From NCBI GenBank assembly GCA_014654065.1, contig JACWDM010000002.1:142759-206758 (forward strand): a stretch of 64,000 bases of DNA. Reading direction: 5' to 3'. Shown here in pieces: positions 26,624 to 35,325 of this stretch. The translations under genes were made by a program, and so were the position numbers. Source of the DNA: Pelagibacterales bacterium SAG-MED15 (GTDB lineage Bacteria; Pseudomonadota; Alphaproteobacteria; Pelagibacterales; Pelagibacteraceae). Each line of letters begins with the position of its first letter. The stretch's first letter is position 1. The notes below the pieces were generated by a model, which saw nothing but the letters and a program-made list of their open reading frames with translations, was not told where the DNA came from and did not search any database.

Positions 26624-27758
26624 TTAATAATTTAATAGCATAACTAAGCTGATTATCTGTTTCAGTATCTATCCTGAAGTCATCAGTTTCTTCACTAACA
26701 ACTATATCAGGCATCACGCCAACCTCAGAAATTGACTTGCCTGAGGGTAAATAATATTTAGAAATTGTAAGCCTTATAGCCCCCTTATTTTTAAGTGGTA
26801 TAATTGATTGCACAGACCCTTTTCCATAACTATTTTCACCAACTAAAATTGCTCTTTTATGATCTTTTAATGCACCAGCTACTATTTCAGATGCTGAAGC
26901 AGAGCCATTATTTATTAAAACTACCAAAGTTTTTCCATTTAAAATATCTCCATCTTTTGCAAACCATTTTCTATTTTCACTTTCTTGTCTAGATTTTGTA
27001 GAAACTATTTCACCGCTTGAAAGAAAAAAATCAGAGATTTTTATTGCCTGTGATAATAATCCACCAGGATTATTTCTTAAATCTAGTATAAAACCTTTAA
27101 TTTTTTCATTATCATTGAATTCATTAAGTTTTCTTTTGATCTGTCTTCCACTGTTTTCATTGAATGCTGTAAGCCTTATATAACCAATATTATTTTCTAA
27201 TATTTTTGATTTAACTGATCGTATTTTTATAATTTTCCTTGTTATACTAAAAACAAGAGCTTTTTTTACACCTCTACGCCTAACAGTAATCTCAATATCC
27301 GAACCGACGGGACCTCTCATTATTTCTACCGCTTCAGATAATGTTTTTCCCTGAACTTGTATGTCATTAATTTTAACAATATAGTCCCCCGCTTTTACGC
27401 CAGCTTTATAAGCTGGAGAATCATCCAAAGGTGAGATAACTTTTACCACTCCAGACTCCATACTAACTTCAATACCAAGTCCTCCAAATTCACCACTTGT
27501 TTCTGTTTGCATATTTTGAAAAGTCTCTGGAGACATATAAGCAGAATAAGGATCTAAAGATTGTAAAACTCCATTTATAGCAGCATCCATAGCTTCAGAC
27601 TGGTCAACTTCATCTACATATTCTTTATTAATTTTGTTTAATACTTCGCTAAATAAGTCTATCTTTTCATATATACTTTCCTTAGATGCAGAATACGAAC
27701 TTTTACTACAAAATATTGAGATAATTAAAAATAAAATTATTAATTTAAGTTTAATCAT
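26616..27758 (-). CDS. ctpA: Carboxyl-terminal processing protease (S41 family)
   Basis: Secreted serine protease of the CtpA/Prc family, 380 residues. An N-terminal signal peptide (hydrophobic residues about 4-17, probable cleavage near SYSA at 24) sends it to the periplasm. A PDZ domain covers about residues 85-170 (FGGLGIEV, DYIVKINDIQV). The S41 core follows, with RNNPGGLL, the nucleophile serine within GSASASE (285-291) and the general-base Lys313 in YGKGSVQ. It overlaps rsfS by four bases; ctpA downstream of rsfS-nadD is a common alphaproteobacterial order. Confidence 0.95.
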   Translation of the reverse strand: MIKLKLIILFLIISIFCSKSSYSASKESIYEKIDLFSEVLNKINKEYVDEVDQSEAMDAAINGVLQSLDPYSAYMSPETFQNMQTETSGEFGGLGIEVSMESGVVKVISPLDDSPAYKAGVKAGDYIVKINDIQVQGKTLSEAVEIMRGPVGSDIEITVRRRGVKKALVFSITRKIIKIRSVKSKILENNIGYIRLTAFNENSGRQIKRKLNEFNDNEKIKGFILDLRNNPGGLLSQAIKISDFFLSSGEIVSTKSRQESENRKWFAKDGDILNGKTLVVLINNGSASASEIVAGALKDHKRAILVGENSYGKGSVQSIIPLKNKGAIRLTISKYYLPSGKSISEVGVMPDIVVSEETDDFRIDTETDNQLSYAIKLLNG

Positions 27759-28105
27759 ATAAGGATCTTTTCTCTAGGTATCAATTCAGACCACATTTTT
27801 TCAAGCTCGTAAAATTTTCTTTTTTCTGGATTGAAAATATGTATCACTACATCAATACCATCGATTAATTTCCAATCATTACTTTCACTTCCCTCTATTT
27901 TACAATTTTTAAGTCCATTCAATTTAAGTTTTTGTAAAACTTGCTCTGAGAGCGCCTGAATATGCCTTGAAGATGTTCCACTGGCAATAATCATATGGTC
28001 AGCAATTGAACTTTTGTTGGCTAAATCAATACTCACAATATCAAGCGCTTTATTATTATCTAGTGTATCTAGGATTATTGTTTTTAAATCTGAAATTTTA
28101 TCCAT
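27755..28105 (-). CDS. rsfS: Ribosomal silencing factor RsfS
   Basis: Binds ribosomal protein uL14 and blocks subunit joining under starvation. 116 residues, standard length. Seen motifs: DIVSIDLANKSSIADHMIIASGTSSRH, SNDWKLIDGIDVVIHIFNPEKRKFYELEKMW in pieces across residues 20-105. Lies between nadD and ctpA, 17 bases after nadD. Confidence 0.96.
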   Translation of the reverse strand: MDKISDLKTIILDTLDNNKALDIVSIDLANKSSIADHMIIASGTSSRHIQALSEQVLQKLKLNGLKNCKIEGSESNDWKLIDGIDVVIHIFNPEKRKFYELEKMWSELIPREKILI

Positions 28106-28122
28106 TAATTAAAAATAGACTA

Positions 28123-28647
28123 TCAAATTTCTCTTAATTTAGAAGATGAAATATTTACCTTCTTAAAATTAATAAATTTAAGTCCTTTACCACCCAATTT
28201 TTTGTAGGATTTAGATTTTAAAGATTTTGATTTGTATTTATTTCTATCAAAAACTAGTATTTTACTTATTTTTGTTATTTGCTTCCATTTTTCCCATTTG
28301 TGAAAATTAATAAGATTGTCAGCACCCATTATAAAAAAAATTTCCTTTTTTTTGTGTATTTTTCTAAAAAATTTTATTAAATCAATTGTTCTGTTTGATT
28401 TTGTTTTGTCCTCATAACATGAAACTGAGATAAACTTATTTTTAAGATTTATTTTTTTTGCATATTTAATTCTCTCAATTAGATTTTTAGAAGTTTTAAT
28501 CTTAAACGGGTTTTTTTTAGTAACTGCCCAATAAATTTTTTTCAGACCAAATATATTCTTTGCTTTCTTTGATATTGCTACATGTCCTCTATGAGCTGGA
28601 TCAAAAGTTCCGCCTAAAATTCCAATTCTTTCAATTTTATTTTTCAA
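28123..28647 (-). CDS. nadD: Nicotinate-nucleotide adenylyltransferase
   Basis: Transfers AMP to nicotinate mononucleotide in NAD synthesis. 174 residues, slightly short for the family. GGTFDPAHRGH (residues 12-22) is the nucleotidyltransferase HxGH-type motif, FFIMGADNLINFHKWEKW is typical of NadD, and the C-terminal ISSSKLRE corresponds to the ISSTxIR motif. It ends only one residue after that motif, so the usual C-terminal helix is missing or reduced. Two bases after proA. Confidence 0.93.
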   Translation of the reverse strand: MKNKIERIGILGGTFDPAHRGHVAISKKAKNIFGLKKIYWAVTKKNPFKIKTSKNLIERIKYAKKINLKNKFISVSCYEDKTKSNRTIDLIKFFRKIHKKKEIFFIMGADNLINFHKWEKWKQITKISKILVFDRNKYKSKSLKSKSYKKLGGKGLKFINFKKVNISSSKLREI

Positions 28648-28649
28648 TT

Positions 28650-29900
28650 TTATTTTCTTATCTGTCCAGATCCATAAACTTCATACTTATAGGAAACCAA
28701 CTGATTTAAACCTACAGGACCTCTCGGAGGTGTTTTGTTTGTTGAAATACCAACTTCTCCTCCAAAGCCAAACTCTCCTCCATCTGCAAACTGAGTTGAT
28801 GAATTATGAATTGCAATTGCACTTTTAACATTTTTTAGAAAATAATTCGCATCGGGTTTATTTGAAGTAACTATGGCGTCTGTATGCATTGTTCCATAAT
28901 AATTTATATGCTCAATAGCTTCGTTTATATTTTTTACAACCTTAACAGATAGTTTTGGTGACAAGTATTCTTTTGACCAATTTTTCTTAGAAGCTAATTT
29001 AACTTTTCCATCGTAAATTTTTTTAATTTTATTATCAGCATAAATTTCACATCCCTCATTATTTAAATGATTTAAAATTGGATTAGTAAATTTTTTAACT
29101 ATTTTTTCATGAAATAAAACTGTTTCTGTTGCTCCGCATATTGCTGTATTTCTTAATTTAGCGTTTAAAATAATTTTTTTTGCCATGTTCATATTTGCAG
29201 ATTTATCGACGTAAGTATGGCAAATTCCTTCTAGATGTCCAATAAACGGAACTGCTGATTTTTTTTGGACTTCTTTAACCAAACCTTTGCCACCTCTTGG
29301 GATAATTACATCAATGTATTCTTTCATTTTTGTAAGCATATAATTTACTACTTGCCTGTTTCTTTTTTCAATTAATTGAACATAATTAGGATCAATGTTA
29401 TTTTTTATTAAAGCTTTTCTAAATAAATTAACTAAAGTTTTATTACTATTAAAAGCCTCAGAACCACCTTTTAGAATAACAGCATTTCCAGACTTAAAAC
29501 AAAGGCAAGAAACATCCGAAGTAACATTAGGCCTACTTTCATAAATAATACCTATTACACCAATAGGTATAGTTACTTTTTTAAATCTAAGTCCATTAGG
29601 CCTTTTCCATTTCTCAATAACTTTATCCACAGGGTCTTTTAGATTGACTATTTTTTTTATTGAGTTTTCAATTTGTTTAATTTTTATTTTGTCTAAAATT
29701 AATCTTTCAATCATATTATTTTTAAGACCTTTTTTTATTGCAAAACTAATATCTTTTTTATTTTGTTTAATAATATTTTTTTCATTTTTTTTTATTAGAA
29801 TTGCAAAATCAAGGAGGACTTTGTTTTTTTTCTTAGTATTTACTGATTTAAGAACTGCTTTTTTTGATTTTTTTCCAATGTGGTCTAAATATTTTTTCAT
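28650..29900 (-). CDS. proA: Glutamate-5-semialdehyde dehydrogenase
   Basis: NADPH-dependent reduction of glutamyl-5-phosphate, second step of proline synthesis. 416 residues. IPIGVIGIIYESRPNVTSD, GNAVILKGGSEAFNSN, IPRGGKGLV, the catalytic Cys in LRNTAICGATETVL, and HTDAIVTSN are diagnostic. One-base overlap with proB; forms the proBA pair. Confidence 0.97.
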   Translation of the reverse strand: MKKYLDHIGKKSKKAVLKSVNTKKKNKVLLDFAILIKKNEKNIIKQNKKDISFAIKKGLKNNMIERLILDKIKIKQIENSIKKIVNLKDPVDKVIEKWKRPNGLRFKKVTIPIGVIGIIYESRPNVTSDVSCLCFKSGNAVILKGGSEAFNSNKTLVNLFRKALIKNNIDPNYVQLIEKRNRQVVNYMLTKMKEYIDVIIPRGGKGLVKEVQKKSAVPFIGHLEGICHTYVDKSANMNMAKKIILNAKLRNTAICGATETVLFHEKIVKKFTNPILNHLNNEGCEIYADNKIKKIYDGKVKLASKKNWSKEYLSPKLSVKVVKNINEAIEHINYYGTMHTDAIVTSNKPDANYFLKNVKSAIAIHNSSTQFADGGEFGFGGEVGISTNKTPPRGPVGLNQLVSYKYEVYGSGQIRK

Positions 29901-31006
29901 TAAACTTCTACCATATCATCTTTATGTACGACTTCAGATTTTGTTATATATCCTAATAAACTTTCTATTTTATCTGAATGTTTCCCTTTTATTTTAAGTA
30001 TTTCTGAGGATGTGAATGAGCTTAAGCCTCTAGCATATTCTCTTAAGTTTTTATTTAAAATCTTTACATGATCCCCTTTATTAAATTCTCCTTTGACATC
30101 AATTATACCAGCAGCCAATAAACTTTTACCTTTTTTTAAAGCTGTGATCGCTCCCTTATCTATTATCAATTGTCCTTTTGGGGATATTGAACTTATTATC
30201 CATTTTTTTCTAGCATCAAGTTTTGAAACTTTGGGTAAAAACCAAGTACAATTATTCTTTTGCATTATTTTTTTTATTGGTCTCATATGTAGTCCATTAG
30301 CAATAGCCATAGAGCATCCAGATAGTTGACATAATTTAGCTGCGTCTATTTTAGTTTTCATGCCTCCCTTACCATAGTTGCTTACAGTTCGTGTTGCAAA
30401 TTTTTCTATCTTACTATCAATATTTTTAATTTCTTTTATTAGTTTTGCATTTTTAAATACCTTTGGGTTTTTGTCGTGGAGTCCATCTACATCAGATAAA
30501 AGAACCAAAGAATCTGCACTTGATATTTGTGCAACTCTTGAAGCCAATCTGTCATTATCTCCATATTTAATTTCTGAAGTTGCGATACTATCATTTTCAT
30601 TAACTATTGGCACAAAGTTCATTTGAAATAAGTTATTTATTGTACGTTTTGCATTAATTGCTCTTCTACGCTGCTCCGTATCTTCAAGTGTAAGTAAAAT
30701 TTGTGAAAAATTAATTTTTGTACTACTGAAAACTTTTTTGAATAAATTCATGAGCTCAATTTGTCCAATAGATGCAATCGCTTGGCTTTTATCTAATTTT
30801 AGTTTTTTCATATTTAATCCAAGTTTTTTACATCCTAATGCAATAGCACCTGAGCTGACTAGAATAACTTTTTTATTTTGTTTTAAGAGATCTCTTATGT
30901 CCTTCGAGAACTCAGCTAACCATTTTTTTCTAATAATCATATTTTCATCAATTAACAATGAGGAACCAATTTTTATTACTATTATTTGAGATTTTTTAAG
31001 ATACAT
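29900..31006 (-). CDS. proB: Glutamate 5-kinase
   Basis: ATP-dependent phosphorylation of glutamate, first step of proline synthesis. 368 residues: amino-acid kinase domain (IIVIKIGSSLL near the N terminus, VSSGAIALG, NENDSIAT, YGDNDRLASRVA, LLSDVDGLHDKNP, GKGGMKTKIDAA) followed by a PUA domain from about residue 278. Its start overlaps the end of obgE by 11 bases, which suggests translational coupling. Confidence 0.97.
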   Translation of the reverse strand: MYLKKSQIIVIKIGSSLLIDENMIIRKKWLAEFSKDIRDLLKQNKKVILVSSGAIALGCKKLGLNMKKLKLDKSQAIASIGQIELMNLFKKVFSSTKINFSQILLTLEDTEQRRRAINAKRTINNLFQMNFVPIVNENDSIATSEIKYGDNDRLASRVAQISSADSLVLLSDVDGLHDKNPKVFKNAKLIKEIKNIDSKIEKFATRTVSNYGKGGMKTKIDAAKLCQLSGCSMAIANGLHMRPIKKIMQKNNCTWFLPKVSKLDARKKWIISSISPKGQLIIDKGAITALKKGKSLLAAGIIDVKGEFNKGDHVKILNKNLREYARGLSSFTSSEILKIKGKHSDKIESLLGYITKSEVVHKDDMVEV

Positions 31007-31979
31007 ATTTTAATAATTTTGATTTTATTACAGAAATAAGCTTTTTGTCTAATGTTGATATAGATAAAACTTTTCTTTTTACTTTCTTTTCAAATTCTTT
31101 TACTTTTTTATTTAAACTATCATTATCAATTAAATCAACTTTATTAAAAACTATTAGTTCATCTTTTTTTACTAGTTCGTTACTATATTTTTTTAATTCG
31201 TTTCTAATTTGTCTATAATTTTTAACTAAGTTATCTTCACTCACATCAATTAAATGAAGGAGAGTTTTACATCTTTCTATATGTTTAAGAAATTTCATTC
31301 CAAGACCGATACCAATATGCGCTCCCTCTATTAATCCAGGAATATCTGCAAGGGTAATTTCTTTATCATCGTATAATGCAACACCTAAATTTGGATTTAA
31401 TGTTGTAAATTTATAATTTGCTATTTTTGGAGTTGCACTTGTTATTGAAGCAAGTAAACTCGATTTTCCAGCATTGGGCATTCCAATTATCCCAATGTCA
31501 GCAATTGTTTTAAGCTGAAGCCATATCCAAAAATCTTCTCCCTTAGTACCTTTTGTAAATTTTCTAGGCGCTCTATTAGTAGATGATTTAAACCTTGTGT
31601 TTCCAAATCCTCCTCTTCCTCCATTAGCTACAACAAATTCTTCATTCTGTTTTTTAAAATCATAAATCAATGTTTTATTATCTTCTTCAAAGACTTGAGT
31701 TCCTAGGGGAACTTTTAAAAATAAATTTTCACCACCTTTACCAGTTTTTTTTTTACCTTTTCCATCACCACCTCTTTTTGCTTTAAAATGTTGCTGATAA
31801 CGATAATCAATTAACGTATTTAAATTTCTCTCAGATTTTAAAATTATAGATCCACCTTTTCCACCATCTCCACCATCAGGCCCACCAAATTCAATAAATT
31901 TTTCTCTTCTAAAACTCGGAGATCCAGATCCTCCATCTCCAGCTTTTATATATATCTTAACTTGATCTAAAAATTTCAT
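30996..31979 (-). CDS. obgE: GTPase Obg (ribosome assembly)
   Basis: Essential GTPase acting in 50S maturation and stress response. 327 residues: glycine-rich Obg fold (GDGGSGSPSFRREKF, FGGPDGGDGGKGG), then the G domain with GMPNAGKSS, ADIPGLIEGAH and FNKVDL. There is no C-terminal OCT domain, as in short Obg proteins. Follows rpmA by 34 bases in the conserved rplU-rpmA-obgE order. Confidence 0.97.
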   Translation of the reverse strand: MKFLDQVKIYIKAGDGGSGSPSFRREKFIEFGGPDGGDGGKGGSIILKSERNLNTLIDYRYQQHFKAKRGGDGKGKKKTGKGGENLFLKVPLGTQVFEEDNKTLIYDFKKQNEEFVVANGGRGGFGNTRFKSSTNRAPRKFTKGTKGEDFWIWLQLKTIADIGIIGMPNAGKSSLLASITSATPKIANYKFTTLNPNLGVALYDDKEITLADIPGLIEGAHIGIGLGMKFLKHIERCKTLLHLIDVSEDNLVKNYRQIRNELKKYSNELVKKDELIVFNKVDLIDNDSLNKKVKEFEKKVKRKVLSISTLDKKLISVIKSKLLKYVS

Positions 31980-32013
31980 GATACAACGTCTTTTAAGTTA
32001 AATGTTGTATTGA

Positions 32014-32268
32014 TTAATTGGGTTTTACAGAAACAAAAGTTCTATCAGATTTGCTCTTTTTAAACTTAACAGTTCCTTTTATTTTTGAAAATATTGAATG
32101 ATCTTTGCCCATCCCAACATGCTCGCCTGGAAAAATTTTTGTTCCTCTTTGTCTAACAATTATATTCCCAGGAATTACTTGTTGGCCACCGTATTTTTTA
32201 ACACCCAATCTTCTACCAGCACTATCTCTACCATTTCTCGATGATCCACCTGCTTTTTTTGTTGCCAT
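32014..32268 (-). CDS. rpmA: 50S ribosomal protein L27
   Basis: 84 residues. [20 protein letters not shown] is the typical N terminus that reaches the peptidyl-transferase centre, starting directly without the cleaved leader found in Firmicutes. [19 protein letters not shown] is also conserved. Eleven bases after rplU. Confidence 0.98.
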   Translation of the reverse strand: MATKKAGGSSRNGRDSAGRRLGVKKYGGQQVIPGNIIVRQRGTKIFPGEHVGMGKDHSIFSKIKGTVKFKKSKSDRTFVSVKPN

Positions 32269-32279
32269 AAGTTACCTGG

Positions 32280-32681
32280 TTATTTTGCTTTTGGTTCTTT
32301 AGTTACTTCTTTTTTTTTAATTTCTTTAATTTTTTCTTCAGCTTCAGAAAATATCTTTCCATCTTTAGAAAAAATTTTGTTTATCTTTATTAACGAAAAT
32401 TCTTGTCTATGACCATTTTTTCTTCTTGAATTTTTTCTTCTTCTTTTTTTAAAAATTAAAATAGTTCTATTTTTTCCATTTTTTACTAAGTTAGCTTCAA
32501 CTTTTGCTCCATCAATTTTTGGGGACCCTACTTCAGCAATTTTATCATCACCATAAGCCAGGATTTCTTTAAACTCTATTTTCGAATTAGCGTCTACTTT
32601 TTCTAACTTTTCAATTTTAAGAATTTCTCCAGTTTTAACTTTATACTGTTTTCCACCTGTTTGTATTACTGCAAAAGACAT
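32280..32681 (-). CDS. rplU: 50S ribosomal protein L21
   Basis: 133 residues. MSFAVIQTGGKQYKVKTGE at the N terminus and the basic KKRRRKNSRRKNGHRQEF loop are diagnostic. A Lys/Glu-rich C-terminal tail of about 30 residues extends beyond the E. coli-type length of about 103. AGGA seven bases before the ATG is a good ribosome-binding site. First gene of the minus-strand operon reaching rppH. Confidence 0.97.
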   Translation of the reverse strand: MSFAVIQTGGKQYKVKTGEILKIEKLEKVDANSKIEFKEILAYGDDKIAEVGSPKIDGAKVEANLVKNGKNRTILIFKKRRRKNSRRKNGHRQEFSLIKINKIFSKDGKIFSEAEEKIKEIKKKEVTKEPKAK

Positions 32682-32708
32682 TTTTATTTCCTAATTTTTA
32701 TATCCAGC

Positions 32709-32736
32709 AATATAGTTCCAGACCTATTTTAGTCAA
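32709..32736 (-). promoter_or_regulatory. Promoter of the rplU-rpmA-obgE-proBA operon
   Basis: On the minus strand TTGACT (32731-32736) is followed after 16 bases by TATATT (32709-32714), a good sigma70-type pair. The start point would fall near 32702, leaving a leader of about 20 bases to the rplU ATG at 32681. It lies in the 65-base gap between gloB and rplU. I see no L21-binding leader structure. Confidence 0.55.
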
Positions 32737-32746
32737 GATCAATAAA

Positions 32747-33463
32747 CTAGAAATTATCCTTTAAATCTCTTAGTTTTGAAAATTCTTCAATAGATTTAGC
32801 TCTCAAGAAAATATTACAAGCTAACTCATCTTTAATTGTAGTTGGGACGGTTGGTTCTTTTTTTTTTAGCTTTTTCTCTATTTCAAATATTTTATTTTTT
32901 AAATTTATATTCTTACTGTCATATTCAATACAAAATAGAGAATTATTAAGGGTGTACTCGTGACCACAGTAAACTTTAGTGTTTTCAGGAAGGTTTTTTA
33001 ATTTTTTTAAAGATTCATACATTTCCTCATATGTTCCTTCAAATATCCTTCCACAACCTAGAGAGAAAAGTGTATCTCCAGAAAATAAAAATTTGTTTTC
33101 ATAAAAATGAAAAGCAATATGGCCAGATGTGTGTCCCGGAATAAATATAATTTTTGCTTTGAATTCTCCAGATTCCCATATTTCATTATCTGTCAAGAAA
33201 ATATCTATACCTGGAATTCTATCTTTATCATTTTTATAGCCTAAAATTTTTGCTGAATATTTATTTTTTAAATCATTATTACCACCTACGTGATCAAAAT
33301 GATGGTGAGTATTTAATATAAATTTTAAATTAAGCTTTTTACTTTCAATAATCTCTATGATTGGTTTTGCTTCACTTGGATCGACAACCAAAGCATTTTT
33401 ATTTGAGTCTATAACTAAATAAGAATAATTATCTGTTAAACATTTAATAATTTCAATATTCAT
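32747..33463 (-). CDS. gloB: Hydroxyacylglutathione hydrolase (glyoxalase II)
   Basis: Metallo-beta-lactamase-fold enzyme hydrolysing S-lactoylglutathione in methylglyoxal detoxification. 238 residues. Zinc-ligand motif THHHFDHVGG (residues 52-61), FIPGHTSGHIAFH, FSGDTLFSLGCGRIFEGT and VYCGHEYT; the C-terminal glutathione-binding region is present. Directly follows metW; the link with methionine genes is probably positional. Confidence 0.94.
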   Translation of the reverse strand: MNIEIIKCLTDNYSYLVIDSNKNALVVDPSEAKPIIEIIESKKLNLKFILNTHHHFDHVGGNNDLKNKYSAKILGYKNDKDRIPGIDIFLTDNEIWESGEFKAKIIFIPGHTSGHIAFHFYENKFLFSGDTLFSLGCGRIFEGTYEEMYESLKKLKNLPENTKVYCGHEYTLNNSLFCIEYDSKNINLKNKIFEIEKKLKKKEPTVPTTIKDELACNIFLRAKSIEEFSKLRDLKDNF

Positions 33464-34018
33464 TTATTTTTCTATAATAAAAATACCCAGTTCTGAAAAA
33501 AAATTTACATAATTTAAGTTTGGACAATTTATCTTTATTTTTTTTTTATCACAATAATTTACAAAGTCCTTGATCGTACACATATGTAAATTAGGGGTAT
33601 TATACCATTCATTAGGTAGATTTTTCGTAATTGGCATTGTGCCTTTGAACAAAAGATTTAATCTAACTTTCCAATGACCAAAGTTTGGTATAGATACAAC
33701 GGCTTTTTTACCGACTCTTAATAATTCATTCATTACTTTTTCAGGATCTAAGAATGCTTGAAGAGTTTGGCTTAATATAACAAAATCATAAGATGAACTT
33801 GGAAATTGTTTAAGATCCTTTTCCGCATCTCCTTCAATAACTGTAAGACCTTTTGCAATACACTTTTGAATATTAGCTTTAGAAATCTCAAGGCCTCTTA
33901 CATTTTCAGTTATATTTTCAGTTATGTATTTCATCAATTCTCCATCACCACAACCAACATCTAAGACTCTTGAATTTTCTTTTAATAGCTTTGCAATTGT
34001 AAAAAATTCTTTTTTCAT
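33464..34018 (-). CDS. metW: Methionine biosynthesis protein MetW (methyltransferase fold)
   Basis: 184-residue class I SAM-dependent methyltransferase-like protein. SAM-binding LDVGCGDGE is at 19-27, followed by GLEISKANIQKCI and GDAEKDLKQFP; NLLFKGTMPITKNLPNEWYNTPNLH is characteristic of MetW. MetW partners MetX in homoserine acylation in several proteobacteria; its catalytic role is not settled. The start overlaps metX by four bases, giving coupled metX-metW. Confidence 0.94.
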   Translation of the reverse strand: MKKEFFTIAKLLKENSRVLDVGCGDGELMKYITENITENVRGLEISKANIQKCIAKGLTVIEGDAEKDLKQFPSSSYDFVILSQTLQAFLDPEKVMNELLRVGKKAVVSIPNFGHWKVRLNLLFKGTMPITKNLPNEWYNTPNLHMCTIKDFVNYCDKKKIKINCPNLNYVNFFSELGIFIIEK

Positions 34019-35136
34019 TTTATTTTTTTATATGAGGTTTCTAAATAATTTTTTACTGCATTAAGAAAATCTGGAATATCTAATAAAAAGGAGTCATGCC
34101 CCTTATCTGAATTAATCTCCACAAATCCCACATTTTTTCCAATTGCATTCAAAGCAATTACAATCTCTCTATTTTCTGGAGTTGGGTAAAGCCAATCTGA
34201 GGTAAAAGAAATTATAAAAAATTTAGAACTTGTTTTTTCAAATGCCTTAGATAAGTTGCCACTGAACTGTTTTGTTAAATCAAAATAATCCATTGCTCTA
34301 GTAATATATAAATAACTATTAGCATCAAATCTATCAACAAAAACAGAACCTTGATATCTTAAGTAACTTTCAATTTGAAAATCTGCATCAAAACCAAATT
34401 TTAAATCATCTCTTTCTTGAAGTTTTCGTCCAAACTTTTCTTGTAATCCTTTTTTTGATAAATAGGTTATATGCGCTGCCATTCTTGCTACAGCCAGTCC
34501 TTTATCAGGGTTTTTTTTGTTTTCTGCATAGAAACCTTCCATCCAATTATGATCTGCCATAATCGATTGCCTACCTAATTCATTTAAGGCAATATTTTGA
34601 GCTGAATGACTTGCAGTACAAGCTATTGGTATTACCGTATGAGATTTATCAGGAAAGTTTGATATAAATTGTAGAACTTGCATTCCACCCATTGAACCAC
34701 CAATTACAGAAAACAATTTTTTAATATTAAAATATTCTAAAAGATTATATTGAGCATTTACCATATCATTTATTGTTATTACCGGAAAATTAGTTCCAAA
34801 TGGTTTTCCTGTTGAATTATCTAAATGACTAGGTCCATATGAACCCATACATCCACCGATTACATTTGCACAAATAACAAAAAACTTGTTTGTATCTATT
34901 GCTTTATCAGGTCCAAGTGCATAGCTCCACCACCCCTCTTTATTAGTAATAGGATTTTTTCCAGATGCAAATTGATCACCAGTTAATGCATGAAAAACTA
35001 AAATTGCATTATCTTTTTTTTCATTCAATTTTCCATATGTCTCATATGCTAATGGAAAATTATGTATTGTCTTTCCACAGTCAAGCTTTAGTGGTTTTTC
35101 AATAACTATTTTTTTTATCTTATCAATTTTATTCAT
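34015..35136 (-). CDS. metX: Homoserine O-acyltransferase
   Basis: Activates homoserine (acetyl or succinyl donor) for direct sulfhydrylation to homocysteine or methionine. Alpha/beta-hydrolase-type acyltransferase, 373 residues; nucleophile Ser148 in GGSMGGMQ, NVIGGCMGSYGPS, HNWMEGFYAENKKNP and a C-terminal GHDSFLLD with the triad His and Asp. The sequence alone does not tell me whether acetyl-CoA or succinyl-CoA is used. The leader carries a SAM-II riboswitch, so expression should fall when S-adenosylmethionine is abundant. No clear Shine-Dalgarno immediately before the ATG. Confidence 0.95.
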   Translation of the reverse strand: MNKIDKIKKIVIEKPLKLDCGKTIHNFPLAYETYGKLNEKKDNAILVFHALTGDQFASGKNPITNKEGWWSYALGPDKAIDTNKFFVICANVIGGCMGSYGPSHLDNSTGKPFGTNFPVITINDMVNAQYNLLEYFNIKKLFSVIGGSMGGMQVLQFISNFPDKSHTVIPIACTASHSAQNIALNELGRQSIMADHNWMEGFYAENKKNPDKGLAVARMAAHITYLSKKGLQEKFGRKLQERDDLKFGFDADFQIESYLRYQGSVFVDRFDANSYLYITRAMDYFDLTKQFSGNLSKAFEKTSSKFFIISFTSDWLYPTPENREIVIALNAIGKNVGFVEINSDKGHDSFLLDIPDFLNAVKNYLETSYKKIK

Positions 35137-35163
35137 ATTTTTTAAGCTGAGAATTGAGAGATC

Positions 35164-35171
35164 AAAAAAAA
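35164..35171 (-). terminator. U8 tract directly after the SAM-II aptamer
   Basis: On the minus-strand transcript eight uridines (A8 on the plus strand) begin at the base after the 3' end of the aptamer, 28 bases before the metX ATG. If the ligand-bound pseudoknot stalls polymerase, this could act as an aptamer-coupled terminator. A simple U-rich spacer is the alternative, and known SAM-II elements are thought to act on translation. Confidence 0.35.
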
Positions 35172-35223
35172 CTTATTTAGCGGTTTTTTTATCGCGCTCG
35201 CAATTCAGTTAAATCAGCGCTCT
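35172..35223 (-). ncRNA. SAM-II riboswitch upstream of metX
   Basis: Read on the minus strand, GAGCGCUGAUUUAAC begins the element; GCGCU pairs with AGCGC downstream to form P1, and the loop contains GAUUUAAC and AUUGC. The 3' part GAUAAA...CCGCUAAAUAAG supplies the pseudoknot strand. These segments match the SAM-II (metA motif) consensus as I know it (GCGCUGAUUUAAC, AUUGC, AGCGCG, GCUAAA). It binds S-adenosylmethionine and in alphaproteobacteria represses methionine genes. Placement about 35 bases before metX and just after a promoter fits. A covariance-model search would confirm. Confidence 0.9.
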
Positions 35224-35226
35224 TTT

Positions 35227-35255
35227 TATGTACTAAATCATTTTTATTATGTCAA
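35227..35255 (-). promoter_or_regulatory. metX promoter
   Basis: On the minus strand a perfect TTGACA (35250-35255) is followed after 17 bases by TACATA (35227-35232). The predicted start point is near 35220, so the transcript would begin essentially at the first base pair of the SAM-II aptamer. The strong -35 and the fit to the riboswitch position support the call; the -10 is weak. Confidence 0.6.
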
Positions 35256-35325
35256 TTTTAAAAAAAATACAGCTAATTTTGCTATTAAATTTTATTAATT
35301 TATTTATAAGATTGAGGTTAAAATT

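Noticed and set aside
29644..29997. A 117-codon Phe-rich open frame opposite the proB-proA junction
   Set aside because: It would be multi-membrane by composition but is complementary to Lys-rich proA/proB sequence; no start signal or family resemblance.
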